Source: Fibrobacterota bacterium
GTDB lineage: Bacteria > Fibrobacterota > Fibrobacteria > UBA11236
NCBI GenBank assembly: GCA_023249635.1
Contig: JAHFCH010000046.1
Coordinates: 1-35,411 of the forward strand
Direction of reading: 5' to 3'
DNA length: 35,411 nt
Part shown: in pieces, positions 13,759 through 21,047 of the stretch
Numbering within the stretch: the stretch's first letter is position 1
Layout of the letters: each line of letters opens with the position of its first letter
Position numbers and translations under genes: made by a program
The notes under the pieces: generated by a model
What the model saw: only the letters and a program-made list of their open reading frames with translations
Database searches by the model: none
What the model was told of the DNA's origin: nothing

Positions 13759-14069
13759 TCATCCTCCCGCCAGCCCTTTCACCTTCTCCAGCAACGCGTC
13801 CACCTTGAAGGGCTTCGCCAGGTAGTCCACCTTGGAGTTGGTCTCCAAGCTGTCGGGGACATGCTTGCCCGGGTATCCGCTGATGAAGAGTACCCCCATC
13901 CCGGGACGCAAAGCCGTGAGGCGCGTCGCAAGCTCATGGCCAAGGCGTCTTCCCCGTGGCCGGCTTCCAGGATCTGGTAGTCCTTAAGGCCCAGTATGCC
14001 GGCGATGAGGCGCCGTACCGGCGCTTCATCCTCCACCAGCATGACGGTGAGCGGGTTCATATTATCCAT
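13759..14069 (-). pseudogene. Disrupted stand-alone receiver (response regulator) with deletion of the phospho-acceptor segment
   Basis: Starting at 14069 (or ATG 14060) the reverse strand reads a clear receiver N-terminus: LTVMLVEDEAPVRRLIAGIL, YQILEAGHGEDALA. The frame then continues as nonsense-like RRASRLCVPGWG. In another frame, starting right at the same bases, it reads HELATRLTALRPGMGVLFISGYPG and continues through VDYLAKPFKVDALLEKVKGLAGG to a TGA at 13761. Compared with the receiver next door (14137-14547), about 25 codons plus a frame change are missing exactly between these two parts, removing the strand with the phosphorylated Asp (the TDVMMP-type motif). The remaining Thr/Ser (FISGY) and Lys (AKPF) motifs are out of frame. 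Non-functional unless the deletion is an assembly artefact. Confidence 0.85.
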
Positions 14070-14086
14070 TAACCTTAAAGGTTAAT
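14068..14086. promoter_or_regulatory. AT-rich palindromic operator, copy 1
   Basis: ATTAACC, 5-nt centre TTAAA, GGTTAAT. It lies directly upstream of (or across) the start of the disrupted receiver gene: the ATG at 14069 overlaps it, and the ATG at 14060 is 7 nt downstream. The sequence matches copy 2 at 15960-15980 at 18 of 21 aligned positions; all three differences are in the centre. Likely the DNA site of the HigA/XRE protein encoded between the two copies (inference). Confidence 0.6.
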
Positions 14087-14136
14087 AAATGATCTGAGAA
14101 ATAAAGGGATTGGGATCGCAGCGGCGTATTGCAGCC

Positions 14137-14547
14137 TCAAGGCTTGCGTAGGCCGTCTAGAACACTGCGGACCTTGGCGTGGAATTGGGATGCCGTGAAA
14201 GGCTTGGGGAGCCAGTCGGTTTGATCCTCGCACACGTCGTTGGGCCAAAGGTCGGCCCGGTTGTATCCCGAAATGAACAAAACCTTGATGTCGGGGCGCA
14301 AAGCGCATAATCGATCGGCCAACTCCTTGCCGTTCATCAGCGGCATCATCACGTCCGTTATCAGCAGGTGGATGATTCCGGAGAATCCTTCGCTTAGGGT
14401 CAGCGCCGCTTCCCCGTCCGCGGCCACGAACACCTTGTGCGGAGTATGGGAAAGTTGCTCGGCCAGGTACTTGCGCATGCCCGGTTCGTCATCGACAAAC
14501 AGAATGGTCGCGCCTTCGGCGCCGGGGGATGCGGACGCCGCACTCAT
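14137..14547 (-). CDS. Stand-alone receiver-domain response regulator (co-operonic with the toxin-antitoxin genes)
   Basis: 136 residues, a single REC domain with no output domain. Seen: acidic pair in ATILFVDDEPGMRKYL, phospho-acceptor Asp in LLITDVMMPLMNGKEL, switch Ser in VLFISGYNR, and conserved Lys in WLPKPF. The spacing and 'LFISGY...KPF....VR.VLD' ending resemble receivers found at the tail of hybrid histidine kinases. No kinase is in the window. Its ATG overlaps the stop of the metallopeptidase reading frame as ATGA, so it is the last gene of the higB-higA-immA operon. It may relay a phosphorylation signal to or from another protein; target unknown. Confidence 0.87.
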   Translation of the reverse strand: MSAASASPGAEGATILFVDDEPGMRKYLAEQLSHTPHKVFVAADGEAALTLSEGFSGIIHLLITDVMMPLMNGKELADRLCALRPDIKVLFISGYNRADLWPNDVCEDQTDWLPKPFTASQFHAKVRSVLDGLRKP

Positions 14548-14894
14548 GGCGGGGCCAACTTGAAAAGGCGTTTAAGGTCGTTGTGTTCGGAATCTTTCAG
14601 CAGGCAAGCTTGCTGGAGCAGCCCGACCAGGACCCCTGGAGCCACACGGTTATCGGCAGCGAAGCGTTTTATTTCTTCCCGCGTCGGCGGAACCTGCCGG
14701 GGAAAGCGGGCCAACCCGTCTTTGGGAAGCAATTGCTGGGACGCGAACGAATCGGCGGCGGCTTCCTTGGCGCGGCTTTGCACCTCTGATTCCAGGAATA
14801 CGTCACGTTTGCCGTGCAATTGGATATGTCCGGCTTCATGGAAGAAGGTGAGCCAGAATTGATCGTCGGTCGTATAGCGGAGGCTGATCTGCAT
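14544..14894 (-). CDS. ImmA/IrrE-type metallopeptidase half of a split HigA antitoxin
   Basis: 116 residues. Seen: FFHEAGHIQLHGKR with zinc-binding His19 and His23 and catalytic Glu20, then the third ligand region in EAAADSFAS, and a C-terminal helical part. Known ImmA/IrrE-type enzymes cleave a repressor partner; the fused HigA form carries this domain after an XRE helix-turn-helix. Here the helix-turn-helix half is in the preceding gene in the other frame, and the two read together only if one base is restored or a -1 shift occurs. The ATG at 14894 overlaps the previous stop as TGATG, so separate translation by re-initiation is possible. Without residues from the upstream half the fold would lack its N-terminal strands. 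Confidence 0.75.
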   Translation of the reverse strand: MQISLRYTTDDQFWLTFFHEAGHIQLHGKRDVFLESEVQSRAKEAAADSFASQQLLPKDGLARFPRQVPPTREEIKRFAADNRVAPGVLVGLLQQACLLKDSEHNDLKRLFKLAPP

Positions 14895-15631
14895 CAGGGC
14901 TTTGAAGGGGTGAGCCAGCGCGTGGCTCCGCTGATGCTTAAGCGCGGTGGTTCCGGCAGGAACACCAAGGCCACCCCGGAGGCGGCGCAGATGCGCGTGA
15001 GTTCCTTGGCGTAGCGGGATGGGGGCTTAAGGGTGAGCCTGCGGATTTCGACCAGGGAGCCGGCGAAGCGCGCCGAATCGTAGGGGGCGCAGGGCATCCC
15101 GCGCGCCTTGATTTCGCCGACACGCAACCAGCCGGCCAACAAGGCGGGATCGTTGCGGAAGGCTTGCGAGCGGCGGAAGGCAACCTTAGGCCCGAGCCAG
15201 ATGCGTTTCCAGACCTCGGGAGAGGCGACCCCGAAGAATCCCAGCACAGCTTGTAATTGCAAAACCTTATCGGTGTGCGCTTTGATCCAGCCCAGCTTTA
15301 CCATATCCCGGATGGGAAGCGTGTCCAGCCATCCCGTCTTGGACCGCAAGCGTTCAATCTCCTGGCGCTGGGCCTGGTATTCGCGGTAATGGTAGTCGCG
15401 ATTGCTCCAGAATCCCGCGGAAATGCCTAGTACCCTTTCGAGTTGCAGAGCGGTATCCGGCGTCAAGGCGGCTTTGCCTTTGATGATCTCGTTGATGGTT
15501 TTCTTGGGCCGGCCCATGCGGTCGGCGAGTTCGGCCTGGGACATGCCCAGGGCTTCCAGGGTCTCGCGCAAGGTTTCCCCCGGCGGGGAAACCACGTCAG
15601 GCGCGTACTGGTTATGGACTTGGTTTCGCAT
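14894..15631 (-). CDS. HigA-like XRE antitoxin with N-terminal part of an ImmA/IrrE domain (frame ends early)
   Basis: 245 residues. Residues about 19-70 form an XRE helix-turn-helix: LRETLEALGMSQAELADRMG then RPKKTINEIIKGKAALTPDT, matching HigA-type antitoxins that bind and repress their own promoter. After a Tyr/Arg-rich helical linker (FWSNRDYHYREYQAQ) the protein reads into ImmA/IrrE-like sequence (LTRICAASGVALVFLPEPP, SGATRWLTPSK) and stops at TGA. The expected continuation (ALMQISLRY, then HEAGH) is in the -1 frame, in the next gene. It overlaps the toxin gene by 20 nt. Palindromes at 15960 and 14068 are its likely operators. Confidence 0.85.
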   Translation of the reverse strand: MRNQVHNQYAPDVVSPPGETLRETLEALGMSQAELADRMGRPKKTINEIIKGKAALTPDTALQLERVLGISAGFWSNRDYHYREYQAQRQEIERLRSKTGWLDTLPIRDMVKLGWIKAHTDKVLQLQAVLGFFGVASPEVWKRIWLGPKVAFRRSQAFRNDPALLAGWLRVGEIKARGMPCAPYDSARFAGSLVEIRRLTLKPPSRYAKELTRICAASGVALVFLPEPPRLSISGATRWLTPSKP

Positions 15632-15950
15632 CTGCCCCGCGCAGTCCCAGGATGATGATTGAATCTATCTTATTCCAATCGTTTCCCCCATCGGCCACCA
15701 CCGGTCCGACGGGCCGGAAAAGCAGCTTGAAGGGCTGCCCCAGGTCGAGAGCCAGTTCACCATTGCCGGAGGCGGGACCGGTGATGCTTAGATGCGGCAT
15801 GGACCGCATGTCTCCAAGCACCTCCGCGTTGAAAAGTTCATCCAACCGTTGCCTGAGCACGCGGGCGCGGTTCGCCCCCAGCCGCCGCACCAGGGTTTCC
15901 TGATTGTTGCAATCGTTCTTGAGGCTTTCGTTCGCGAATACGATTTTCAT
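15612..15950 (-). CDS. HigB-like (RelE/ParE superfamily) toxin
   Basis: 112 residues, the normal size of HigB-family toxins, which cleave mRNA in the ribosome. Seen: opening strand MKIVFANESLKNDC, helices with LVRRLGANRARVLRQRLDELFNAEVLGDM, then HLSITGPASGNGELALDLGQPFKLLFRP, and a final segment DWNKIDSIIILGL, corresponding to the family's DW..I..I.I. strand. Toxin precedes antitoxin, the gene order typical of hig loci. The ATG is 10 nt downstream of palindrome copy 2, and no Shine-Dalgarno is visible. The C-terminal tail is short and its stop is inside the antitoxin gene. Confidence 0.8.
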   Translation of the reverse strand: MKIVFANESLKNDCNNQETLVRRLGANRARVLRQRLDELFNAEVLGDMRSMPHLSITGPASGNGELALDLGQPFKLLFRPVGPVVADGGNDWNKIDSIIILGLRGADAKPSP

Positions 15951-15959
15951 ATAAGGATG

Positions 15960-15980
15960 TATTAACCTTTGGGGTTAATA
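15960..15980. promoter_or_regulatory. AT-rich palindromic operator, copy 2
   Basis: Arms TATTAACC (15960-15967) and GGTTAATA (15973-15980) with a TTTGG centre, 10 nt upstream of the higB ATG. The position is where a HigA-type autorepressor would bind. It is almost the same as copy 1 at 14068-14086. Confidence 0.65.
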
Positions 15981-16259
15981 ACATAAATATTCGTTTGCGC
16001 CTACCGCGGTTTTTCGCGGGAAAATCGCCGAATAAGGGGCAGGCCGCGTTCGCCAAGGGTCCGCGCGCCTGCCTGGATCTGGAAGCAACGGTATTCGGGT
16101 ATCCGGCGTCGGCGGAGGGGGTCCCGGTTTCCGGGCGGTTTGGTTCCGTGCCCATACCCGACCCTGGCGTGTTCACGGAGTATTTGCGCGGTATGTCGGA
16201 AATTATTTTCTTCAGGATTGGACTCGGTGGGGTTGTCTATTAAGACGAAGCAGGCGAAC
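15981..16259. other. Intergenic stretch without a supported gene
   Basis: Between the hig operator and the plus-strand receiver. The left 20 bases are AT-rich (ACATAAATATTCG), the probable promoter area of the toxin operon. The rest is GC-rich; the short frames across it have no family resemblance, and I saw no RNA gene or convincing hairpin. Confidence 0.55.
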
Positions 16260-16652
16260 GTGGCGAATACCCTGGAAACCATCCTGGTTGTCGATGACGA
16301 GGCGTACATCCGGGAACTTGTCGGGGCCATCCTTTCCGTGGAAGGATATCGCATCCTTGAAGCCGGGGACGGTGAGCATGCCTTGAAAGTGGGGGCCAGA
16401 CATGCGGGCCCCATCGATCTATTGCTTACCGACGTGGTGATGAACCCCATGGGCGGCGGTGAATTGGTGCGGCGCATCATTCCTGTCCGTCCCGCCCTCA
16501 AGGTCCTTTTCATTTCAGGATACCCGGACGATCCTTCCGTTCGCTATGGCGTTGATCACGGGCATTCGTCCTTTCTCGCAAAGCCTTTTTCCCCCAAGGT
16601 CCTGGTCCGGACGGTACGCGCGGTACTGGACTCCATTACCGTCACATCCTGA
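16260..16652 (+). CDS. Stand-alone receiver-domain response regulator
   Basis: 130 residues from the GTG at 16260. Seen: ETILVVDDEAYIRELVG (acidic pair), phospho-acceptor Asp in DLLLTDVVMNPMGGGEL, switch Ser in VLFISGYPDD, and Lys in FLAKPFSPKVLVRTVRAVLD. No output domain. It belongs to the same sub-type as the receivers at 14137-14547 and 13759-14069: the shared VLFISGY and KPF segments and the ending point to recent common origin. Start is uncertain: AGG precedes the GTG by 5 nt, and in-frame TTG (16233) and GTG (16227) lie upstream. It is on the other strand from the toxin operon and has no visible palindrome of its own. Confidence 0.85.
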   Translation: MANTLETILVVDDEAYIRELVGAILSVEGYRILEAGDGEHALKVGARHAGPIDLLLTDVVMNPMGGGELVRRIIPVRPALKVLFISGYPDDPSVRYGVDHGHSSFLAKPFSPKVLVRTVRAVLDSITVTS

Positions 16653-16810
16653 TTCCCCGCATTGATTCCCCTCCCTTACGGCTTCCATCTCCGGATCATC
16701 CGCGACCCGGATGAACCGATTTTTCCGCGACTTGAATTATGTTTAACCACCGGTCGGACGATTAGGGGCGCGCAGCGGCGCCGGCTATACGTCCCGGGGA
16801 GGAGACAAGG

Positions 16811-18007
16811 ATGGCGGAAGCACGGCTTCCTGCGATCTGGGGTTATATCGAAGGCTACTATGGCCGCCTGTTCGGCTGGGAAGAACGGTCCGCATTGGTG
16901 GATCGCCTCGGGGGACAAGCGAAAGCGGGCCGCCGAGGGGAAACCACGGCGGCATACCTGTATGCCCCCAAGGAAGATTCCCTCCACCGCCGCGATTGGC
17001 GCATCCGGTACCCATCCGCCTGGCGGAAGCATTTCCGCGACCTCGCCGCACGGGGGGCCAATCGCGGAGTGGATGTGATTCCCGGCATGGCCCCGGGCCT
17101 TTCCTACGACTACCTCGCCGCCGACGATTACCGGGTTCTGCTGAGCAAGTTGCGTGATTTCCAAAGGCTGGGCTGCCGGACTTTGGCCTTGCTCATGGAC
17201 GATATCCCCGTGACCCTGCCGGGCAACTGCCGAAAATCCTTTACCAGCCTGGGCGAAGCCCATGGACTGCTGCTGCGCCGGCTTTTCAAGGATCTGCGGG
17301 CCTTGCGCAAGGATGCGCGGCTTTGGTTCTGCCCCACGGTTTATACCGATCAGTTCGCATCCGGTCCCATTGCCAAGGACGCCTACCTGAAGGACCTGGC
17401 CGCGACCATGCCCCGGGAAATCACCCTGATGTGGACCGGGCCGTGCATCATCGCTGAGCGGCTCGACGGGCCCGCGTTGACGGGAGTATCGGCAATGTTC
17501 CGTGGGAATGTGGTGCTGTGGGACAACCTTTACGCCAACGATTATTGCCCGACCAAGATTTTCCTGGGACCGATGACCGGGCGCGATCACAAGCTTTGGT
17601 CCTTGACTCGCGGCCTGTTGCTCAATCCTTCCGGTCTGCCGGCTACCGATGCCATGCTCCTCGATCTCCTCGCGGCCTTCCGCCGCGGAGAACCGCCGCA
17701 AAAGTCCTGGCGCGCTGCCATGGCTAGCCATAATGTCCCCAAGGAATTCCTGGCGGTGGCTCCGTTCCTCTCCTCCCCTTTCTTCCGTCCGGGAGCGGCC
17801 GATCTCTCCCCGCGCTGTGTCGCGGCCATGCGCGTCGCGCTGAAGAAGCTGATCTGGGACTGGAAAGGAAGCTTGCACCAGGAATGGTATCCGTACCTGT
17901 TCATGCTGGACGCGGATTTGAAGGCCTCGGAAAGCGGCAAAAAGGACGCGGAGTGGGTGCGGAAACGGTATAGCCCCCTGGTAGCACGGTTATTGTTGAA
18001 GGGGTAG
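16811..18007 (+). CDS. GH84-family beta-N-acetylglucosaminidase / O-GlcNAcase-like protein
   Basis: 398 residues. GH84 enzymes remove O-linked N-acetylglucosamine by substrate-assisted catalysis with a neighbouring Asp pair. Seen: start WGYIEGYYGRLFGW, YLYAPKEDSLHR with Lys54, a barrel strand, the catalytic pair Asp130-Asp131 in LALLMDDIPV, CPTVYTDQF, TLMWTGPCII, and LWDNLYANDYCPTKIF, the Asn/Asp-rich substrate-contact segment, followed by GR. These appear in GH84 order. There is no signal peptide, carbohydrate-binding module or coiled coil, so this is a minimal, probably cytoplasmic, catalytic domain. ATG at 16811 has GGAGG nearby upstream. Alone on the strand with no obvious operon partner; substrate is unknown. 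Confidence 0.86.
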   Translation: MAEARLPAIWGYIEGYYGRLFGWEERSALVDRLGGQAKAGRRGETTAAYLYAPKEDSLHRRDWRIRYPSAWRKHFRDLAARGANRGVDVIPGMAPGLSYDYLAADDYRVLLSKLRDFQRLGCRTLALLMDDIPVTLPGNCRKSFTSLGEAHGLLLRRLFKDLRALRKDARLWFCPTVYTDQFASGPIAKDAYLKDLAATMPREITLMWTGPCIIAERLDGPALTGVSAMFRGNVVLWDNLYANDYCPTKIFLGPMTGRDHKLWSLTRGLLLNPSGLPATDAMLLDLLAAFRRGEPPQKSWRAAMASHNVPKEFLAVAPFLSSPFFRPGAADLSPRCVAAMRVALKKLIWDWKGSLHQEWYPYLFMLDADLKASESGKKDAEWVRKRYSPLVARLLLKG

Positions 18008-18089
18008 CTCCCCCCGGGAGGGGATTAGCGGCGGGCGAGTTTTCTACTTTTCCGCCTGTCCACCCCCCATCCTTCCCGGAGCGAAGCAC

Positions 18090-18470
18090 ATGGAAAGAAA
18101 GAACATATCCACCGGTTCCAAGTGGGAACCCATCATCGGTTATTCGCGCGCGGTTCGCGTCGGGAACCAGATTTTCGTTTCCGGGACCACCGGTACGGAT
18201 GCCACCGGAAAAGTGGCCGGCGATACCTACGCGCAGACCAAGCAGGCCCTCGCCAACATCGCGGCGGCTTTGGTCCAGGGGGGCGCGTCGATCGAGAACG
18301 TCGTGCGCACCCGCCTATTCATGACCGACATTTCCCAATGGGAAGCGGCGGCCAAGGCACATGGCGAGGTTTTCGGGAACATCCGCCCGGCCACCACCAT
18401 GGTGCAGGTTGCGAAGCTCATCGATCCGGCCATGCTGGTGGAGCTCGAGGCCGACGCCGTCATCGCATGA
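18090..18470 (+). CDS. RidA family protein (enamine/imine deaminase)
   Basis: 126 residues, typical length. RidA hydrolyses reactive enamines and imines formed by PLP enzymes such as threonine dehydratase; acts as a trimer. Seen: [46 protein letters not shown], and [12 protein letters not shown], holding the conserved Arg that binds the substrate carboxylate, then [12 protein letters not shown]. Some branches have other functions, and the specific subgroup is not resolved. Shine-Dalgarno GGAG is 8 nt before the ATG. It overlaps the following ABC ATPase gene as ATGA, a surprising partner. Confidence 0.9.
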   Translation: MERKNISTGSKWEPIIGYSRAVRVGNQIFVSGTTGTDATGKVAGDTYAQTKQALANIAAALVQGGASIENVVRTRLFMTDISQWEAAAKAHGEVFGNIRPATTMVQVAKLIDPAMLVELEADAVIA

Positions 18471-19468
18471 TCAAGGCCCGCGGGCTCTCCAAGACATTCC
18501 GCGTCCATAAGAAGGAAGCGGGCCTGAAGGGGTCCTTACGGGCCCTTTTCGTCCGCGACTGGAAAACCGTCCATGCCCTGAAGGGGGTGGACCTGGACGT
18601 AGGGGCGGGGGAGATCGTGGGATTGGTGGGTGCCAACGGCGCCGGCAAAACCACCCTGGTCAAAGCCTTGGCCGGCATTCTCCATCCCACCGGCGGCACG
18701 GCGGAAGTCCTGGGGCATGTGCCCTGGCGCCGCCACAATGAATTCCGGCGCCAGATAGCCTTGATCATGGGGCAAAAGGCACAGCTCTGGTGGGACCTCC
18801 CTGCGGGCGACGGTTTTCTATTGCTGCGGGAAATCTACCAGGTGCCCGGAGACCGCTTCGCGGCCAATCTGAAAACCCTGACCGAAGCCCTGCAGATCGG
18901 CGACAAGCTGAATATCCAGATCCGCCGCCTATCGTTGGGGGAGCGGATGAAGATGGAGCTGATCGCGGCGCTGTTGCATAACCCCAAGGTACTGTTCCTT
19001 GATGAACCTACCATCGGGCTGGACCTGGCTGCCCAGCGCGCCATCCGGGAATTCATCCTCGACTACCGGCGCCGCGAGAATCCGGCCATGATCCTCACTT
19101 CCCATTACATGGAGGACATCGAGAAGTTATGCGAGCGCATCGTACTCATCCGCGATGGGGAGCTGGTGTACGACGGCGGCCGGGAAAAACTGTTGGCCTC
19201 GTACGCGCTGCACAAGGTATTGACCGCGCATTTGCGTGCGGGGGAAGCTCCGGCCGAAGGTCCGGCGCGGCCGCAAGGCGACTCTGGGGTTCCCGGGGAA
19301 ATCCTGGAGTGGAACGGGACGCAGGTTAAGCTGAAAGTGCCGCGGTCCGAGGCCGCCGCGGCCGCCTCACACCTGCTGCAATCCTATCCGGTAGCGGATC
19401 TGAGCATCGAGGAAGAGGATATCGGTACCGTCATTGAAGCGATGATGAAGCGGGACAAGGCCGCATGA
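18467..19468 (+). CDS. ABC transporter ATP-binding protein (exporter partner of two DUF990-type permeases)
   Basis: 333 residues from the ATG at 18467; the frame is open upstream to 18122 but overlaps RidA and is not coding there. Seen: N-terminal [19 protein letters not shown], the long loop typical of the COG4586-like ATPases, Walker [11 protein letters not shown]-loop in [11 protein letters not shown], signature [11 protein letters not shown], Walker [13 protein letters not shown], and H-loop in TSHYMED. The last ~80 residues are an extra domain. With the two permeases it forms an exporter whose substrate is not known; homologous systems are annotated as uncharacterised. Coupled on both sides by ATGA overlaps. 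Confidence 0.92.
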   Translation: MIKARGLSKTFRVHKKEAGLKGSLRALFVRDWKTVHALKGVDLDVGAGEIVGLVGANGAGKTTLVKALAGILHPTGGTAEVLGHVPWRRHNEFRRQIALIMGQKAQLWWDLPAGDGFLLLREIYQVPGDRFAANLKTLTEALQIGDKLNIQIRRLSLGERMKMELIAALLHNPKVLFLDEPTIGLDLAAQRAIREFILDYRRRENPAMILTSHYMEDIEKLCERIVLIRDGELVYDGGREKLLASYALHKVLTAHLRAGEAPAEGPARPQGDSGVPGEILEWNGTQVKLKVPRSEAAAAASHLLQSYPVADLSIEEEDIGTVIEAMMKRDKAA

Positions 19469-20259
19469 ATATCGCTTGGATCTTCTATCTCCAGGGCGTG
19501 AAGGCGGCTTTGTCCTACCGCGCCGAATTCTGGATCAACTTCGCCGGCAGCGTCGGGAGCCAGTTCTGCGTGGCCTTCTTTCTCTGGAAGGCCGTTTTTC
19601 TCGCGCGCGGGACGGATACCCTGCAGGGATTCACCTTCGCCGGCTTAATGCTGTATTCGCTACTGGTGCCGCTGGTGGAACGTTCCGTGATGGCGCCGGA
19701 TATGATGGGAATCGCGGGGGAGATCTACGACGGCGGCTTGAGCCGTTACCTGCTGTACCCGTTGGCCTACTTCCAGGTGAAGTACGCCTCCAGCCTCGCC
19801 CAATCAACCTTGTATCAAGGCCAGACGGCCGTCATCCTCGCCGTATACGCCGCCGTATTCGGAAGCTCGGGTATCACGCCGGTTTCCCTGATGATGGGTC
19901 TCACCGCCATCGCCTTCGCCGGTTGGCTGGGATTCTGGCTGCTGGCCAACCTCGAGATGTTGGCCTTCTGGGCCGACAACGTGTGGAGCCTGGCGGTGAT
20001 GAACCGGATGGCGGGATGGTTGTTGGGCGGAGGCATGATCCCCCTGGCGTTTTTCCCGGCTTGGGCCCGGTCGGCGCTGGAATGGCTGCCGTATATCCGC
20101 CTGCTTTCCTTTCCAATCCGCTGCCTGCTGGGCCAGGTGGGCTGGTCCGAATGGCTGTTCGGTCTAGTTATGACGGTGGCATGGTCCTTGGTATTCGCGG
20201 GCACGGCTTCGTTGCTTTGGCGCAAAGGGTTGCGCGTCTACGCCGGCGTGGGCATCTGA
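19465..20259 (+). CDS. ABC exporter permease 1 (ABC-2/DUF990-like)
   Basis: 264 residues with about six membrane segments (for example [65 protein letters not shown]). The N-terminus [24 protein letters not shown] and the [20 protein letters not shown] loop match the family pattern, with the 'l..Yl..P' segment that contacts the ATPase. Pairs with the next gene to form a heterodimeric channel. ATG overlaps the ATPase stop as ATGA. Confidence 0.88.
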   Translation: MNIAWIFYLQGVKAALSYRAEFWINFAGSVGSQFCVAFFLWKAVFLARGTDTLQGFTFAGLMLYSLLVPLVERSVMAPDMMGIAGEIYDGGLSRYLLYPLAYFQVKYASSLAQSTLYQGQTAVILAVYAAVFGSSGITPVSLMMGLTAIAFAGWLGFWLLANLEMLAFWADNVWSLAVMNRMAGWLLGGGMIPLAFFPAWARSALEWLPYIRLLSFPIRCLLGQVGWSEWLFGLVMTVAWSLVFAGTASLLWRKGLRVYAGVGI

Positions 20260-21047
20260 TGATCCGCTACTTGCGCCTCTACGCGCATTTCATGCGCTTC
20301 TCGATCAGCAAGGCGCTGGAATTCCGCCTGGATTTCTTTTTCCGCATCTTCATGGACCTGGTTTACTACGGTATCCAGATCGGATTCTATCAGGCCATCT
20401 TCATGCAGACGCCTTTGCTGGGGGGATGGAGCCGGGATCAAAGCCTGGTCTTCATGGGCGGCTACCTGGTCGTGGACGCGATCTCGATGACCCTGTTCTC
20501 CAACAACATGTGGATGTTACCGGTCGCGATCAACCGGGGCGATTTGGATTATTACCTGGTGCGGCCGGTCTCCTCGCTGTTCTTCCTGAGCCTGCGGGAC
20601 TTCGCCGCCAATTCCCTCATCAATCTCGGCTTCGCCGTCGGTATCCTCGCCTGGACCGTACTCAGGTTGCCGGAACCCCCGCATGCCGTTTCCCTGCTGC
20701 TGTTCCTGGCCATGCTGCCCTTCGGGGCCGTGCTGCATTACCAGATGCATCTGGTGAGCCTGCTGCCGGTGTTCTGGATGGGATCGGGCTCGAACCTGCA
20801 CGGAATCTTCTACAGTTTCGCGCGCTGCATGGAACGGCCGGATCGGATTTTCACCGGCTGGATCCGGCGCCTGCTCGTTTCCGTCCTCCCTTTCTGCCTG
20901 ATGGCTTCCTTCCCGGCCCGCGTTTTCCTGGAGGGCCCGCATTGGCCGATCCTCCTGCATTTCGCTGCGGTTATCACGGCGTTTTTCCTGTTCATCATTT
21001 TCATCTGGAACCGGGGGTTGCGGGCGTATTCGTCCGCTTCCAGCTGA
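20259..21047 (+). CDS. ABC exporter permease 2 (DUF990-like, PF06182 type)
   Basis: 262 residues with about six membrane segments. Seen: YLRLYAHFMRFSISKALEFRLDF at the N-terminus, the NRGDLDYYLVRPVSSLFFLSLR loop, equivalent to the GDLD..L..P motif of the family and homologous to the [13 protein letters not shown] loop of permease 1, and a C-terminal hydrophobic end. Start ATG at 20259 overlaps the permease 1 stop as TGATG; its own stop overlaps the UbiD start in the same way, so the three transporter genes and the decarboxylase are translated as one block. Confidence 0.88.
   Translation: MIRYLRLYAHFMRFSISKALEFRLDFFFRIFMDLVYYGIQIGFYQAIFMQTPLLGGWSRDQSLVFMGGYLVVDAISMTLFSNNMWMLPVAINRGDLDYYLVRPVSSLFFLSLRDFAANSLINLGFAVGILAWTVLRLPEPPHAVSLLLFLAMLPFGAVLHYQMHLVSLLPVFWMGSGSNLHGIFYSFARCMERPDRIFTGWIRRLLVSVLPFCLMASFPARVFLEGPHWPILLHFAAVITAFFLFIIFIWNRGLRAYSSASS

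Noticed and set aside
13741-16652. The toxin/receiver region as a mobile element
   Set aside because: No integrase, transposase, tRNA target or terminal repeats were found; the palindromes fit operators rather than element ends.
16676-17878. Long reverse-strand frame of about 400 codons across the GH84 gene
   Set aside because: It is antisense to a gene with complete GH84 motifs, low in recognisable family features and rich in Gly/Arg/Gln, as expected from GC-rich reverse frames.
18008-18036. CTCCC-CCC-GGGAG inverted repeat after the GH84 gene as a terminator
   Set aside because: The stem is only 5 bp and the T-run (TTTT) is about 20 nt further on; plausible but too weak to list.
18122-18466. 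Upstream extension of the ABC ATPase frame
   Set aside because: It is an Arg/His-rich out-of-frame reading of the RidA gene; ABC homology begins after the ATG at 18467.
20426-21046. Upstream extension of the UbiD reading frame
   Set aside because: It lies inside the second ABC permease in another frame. The ATG at 21047 overlaps the permease stop and starts exactly at the UbiD homology.
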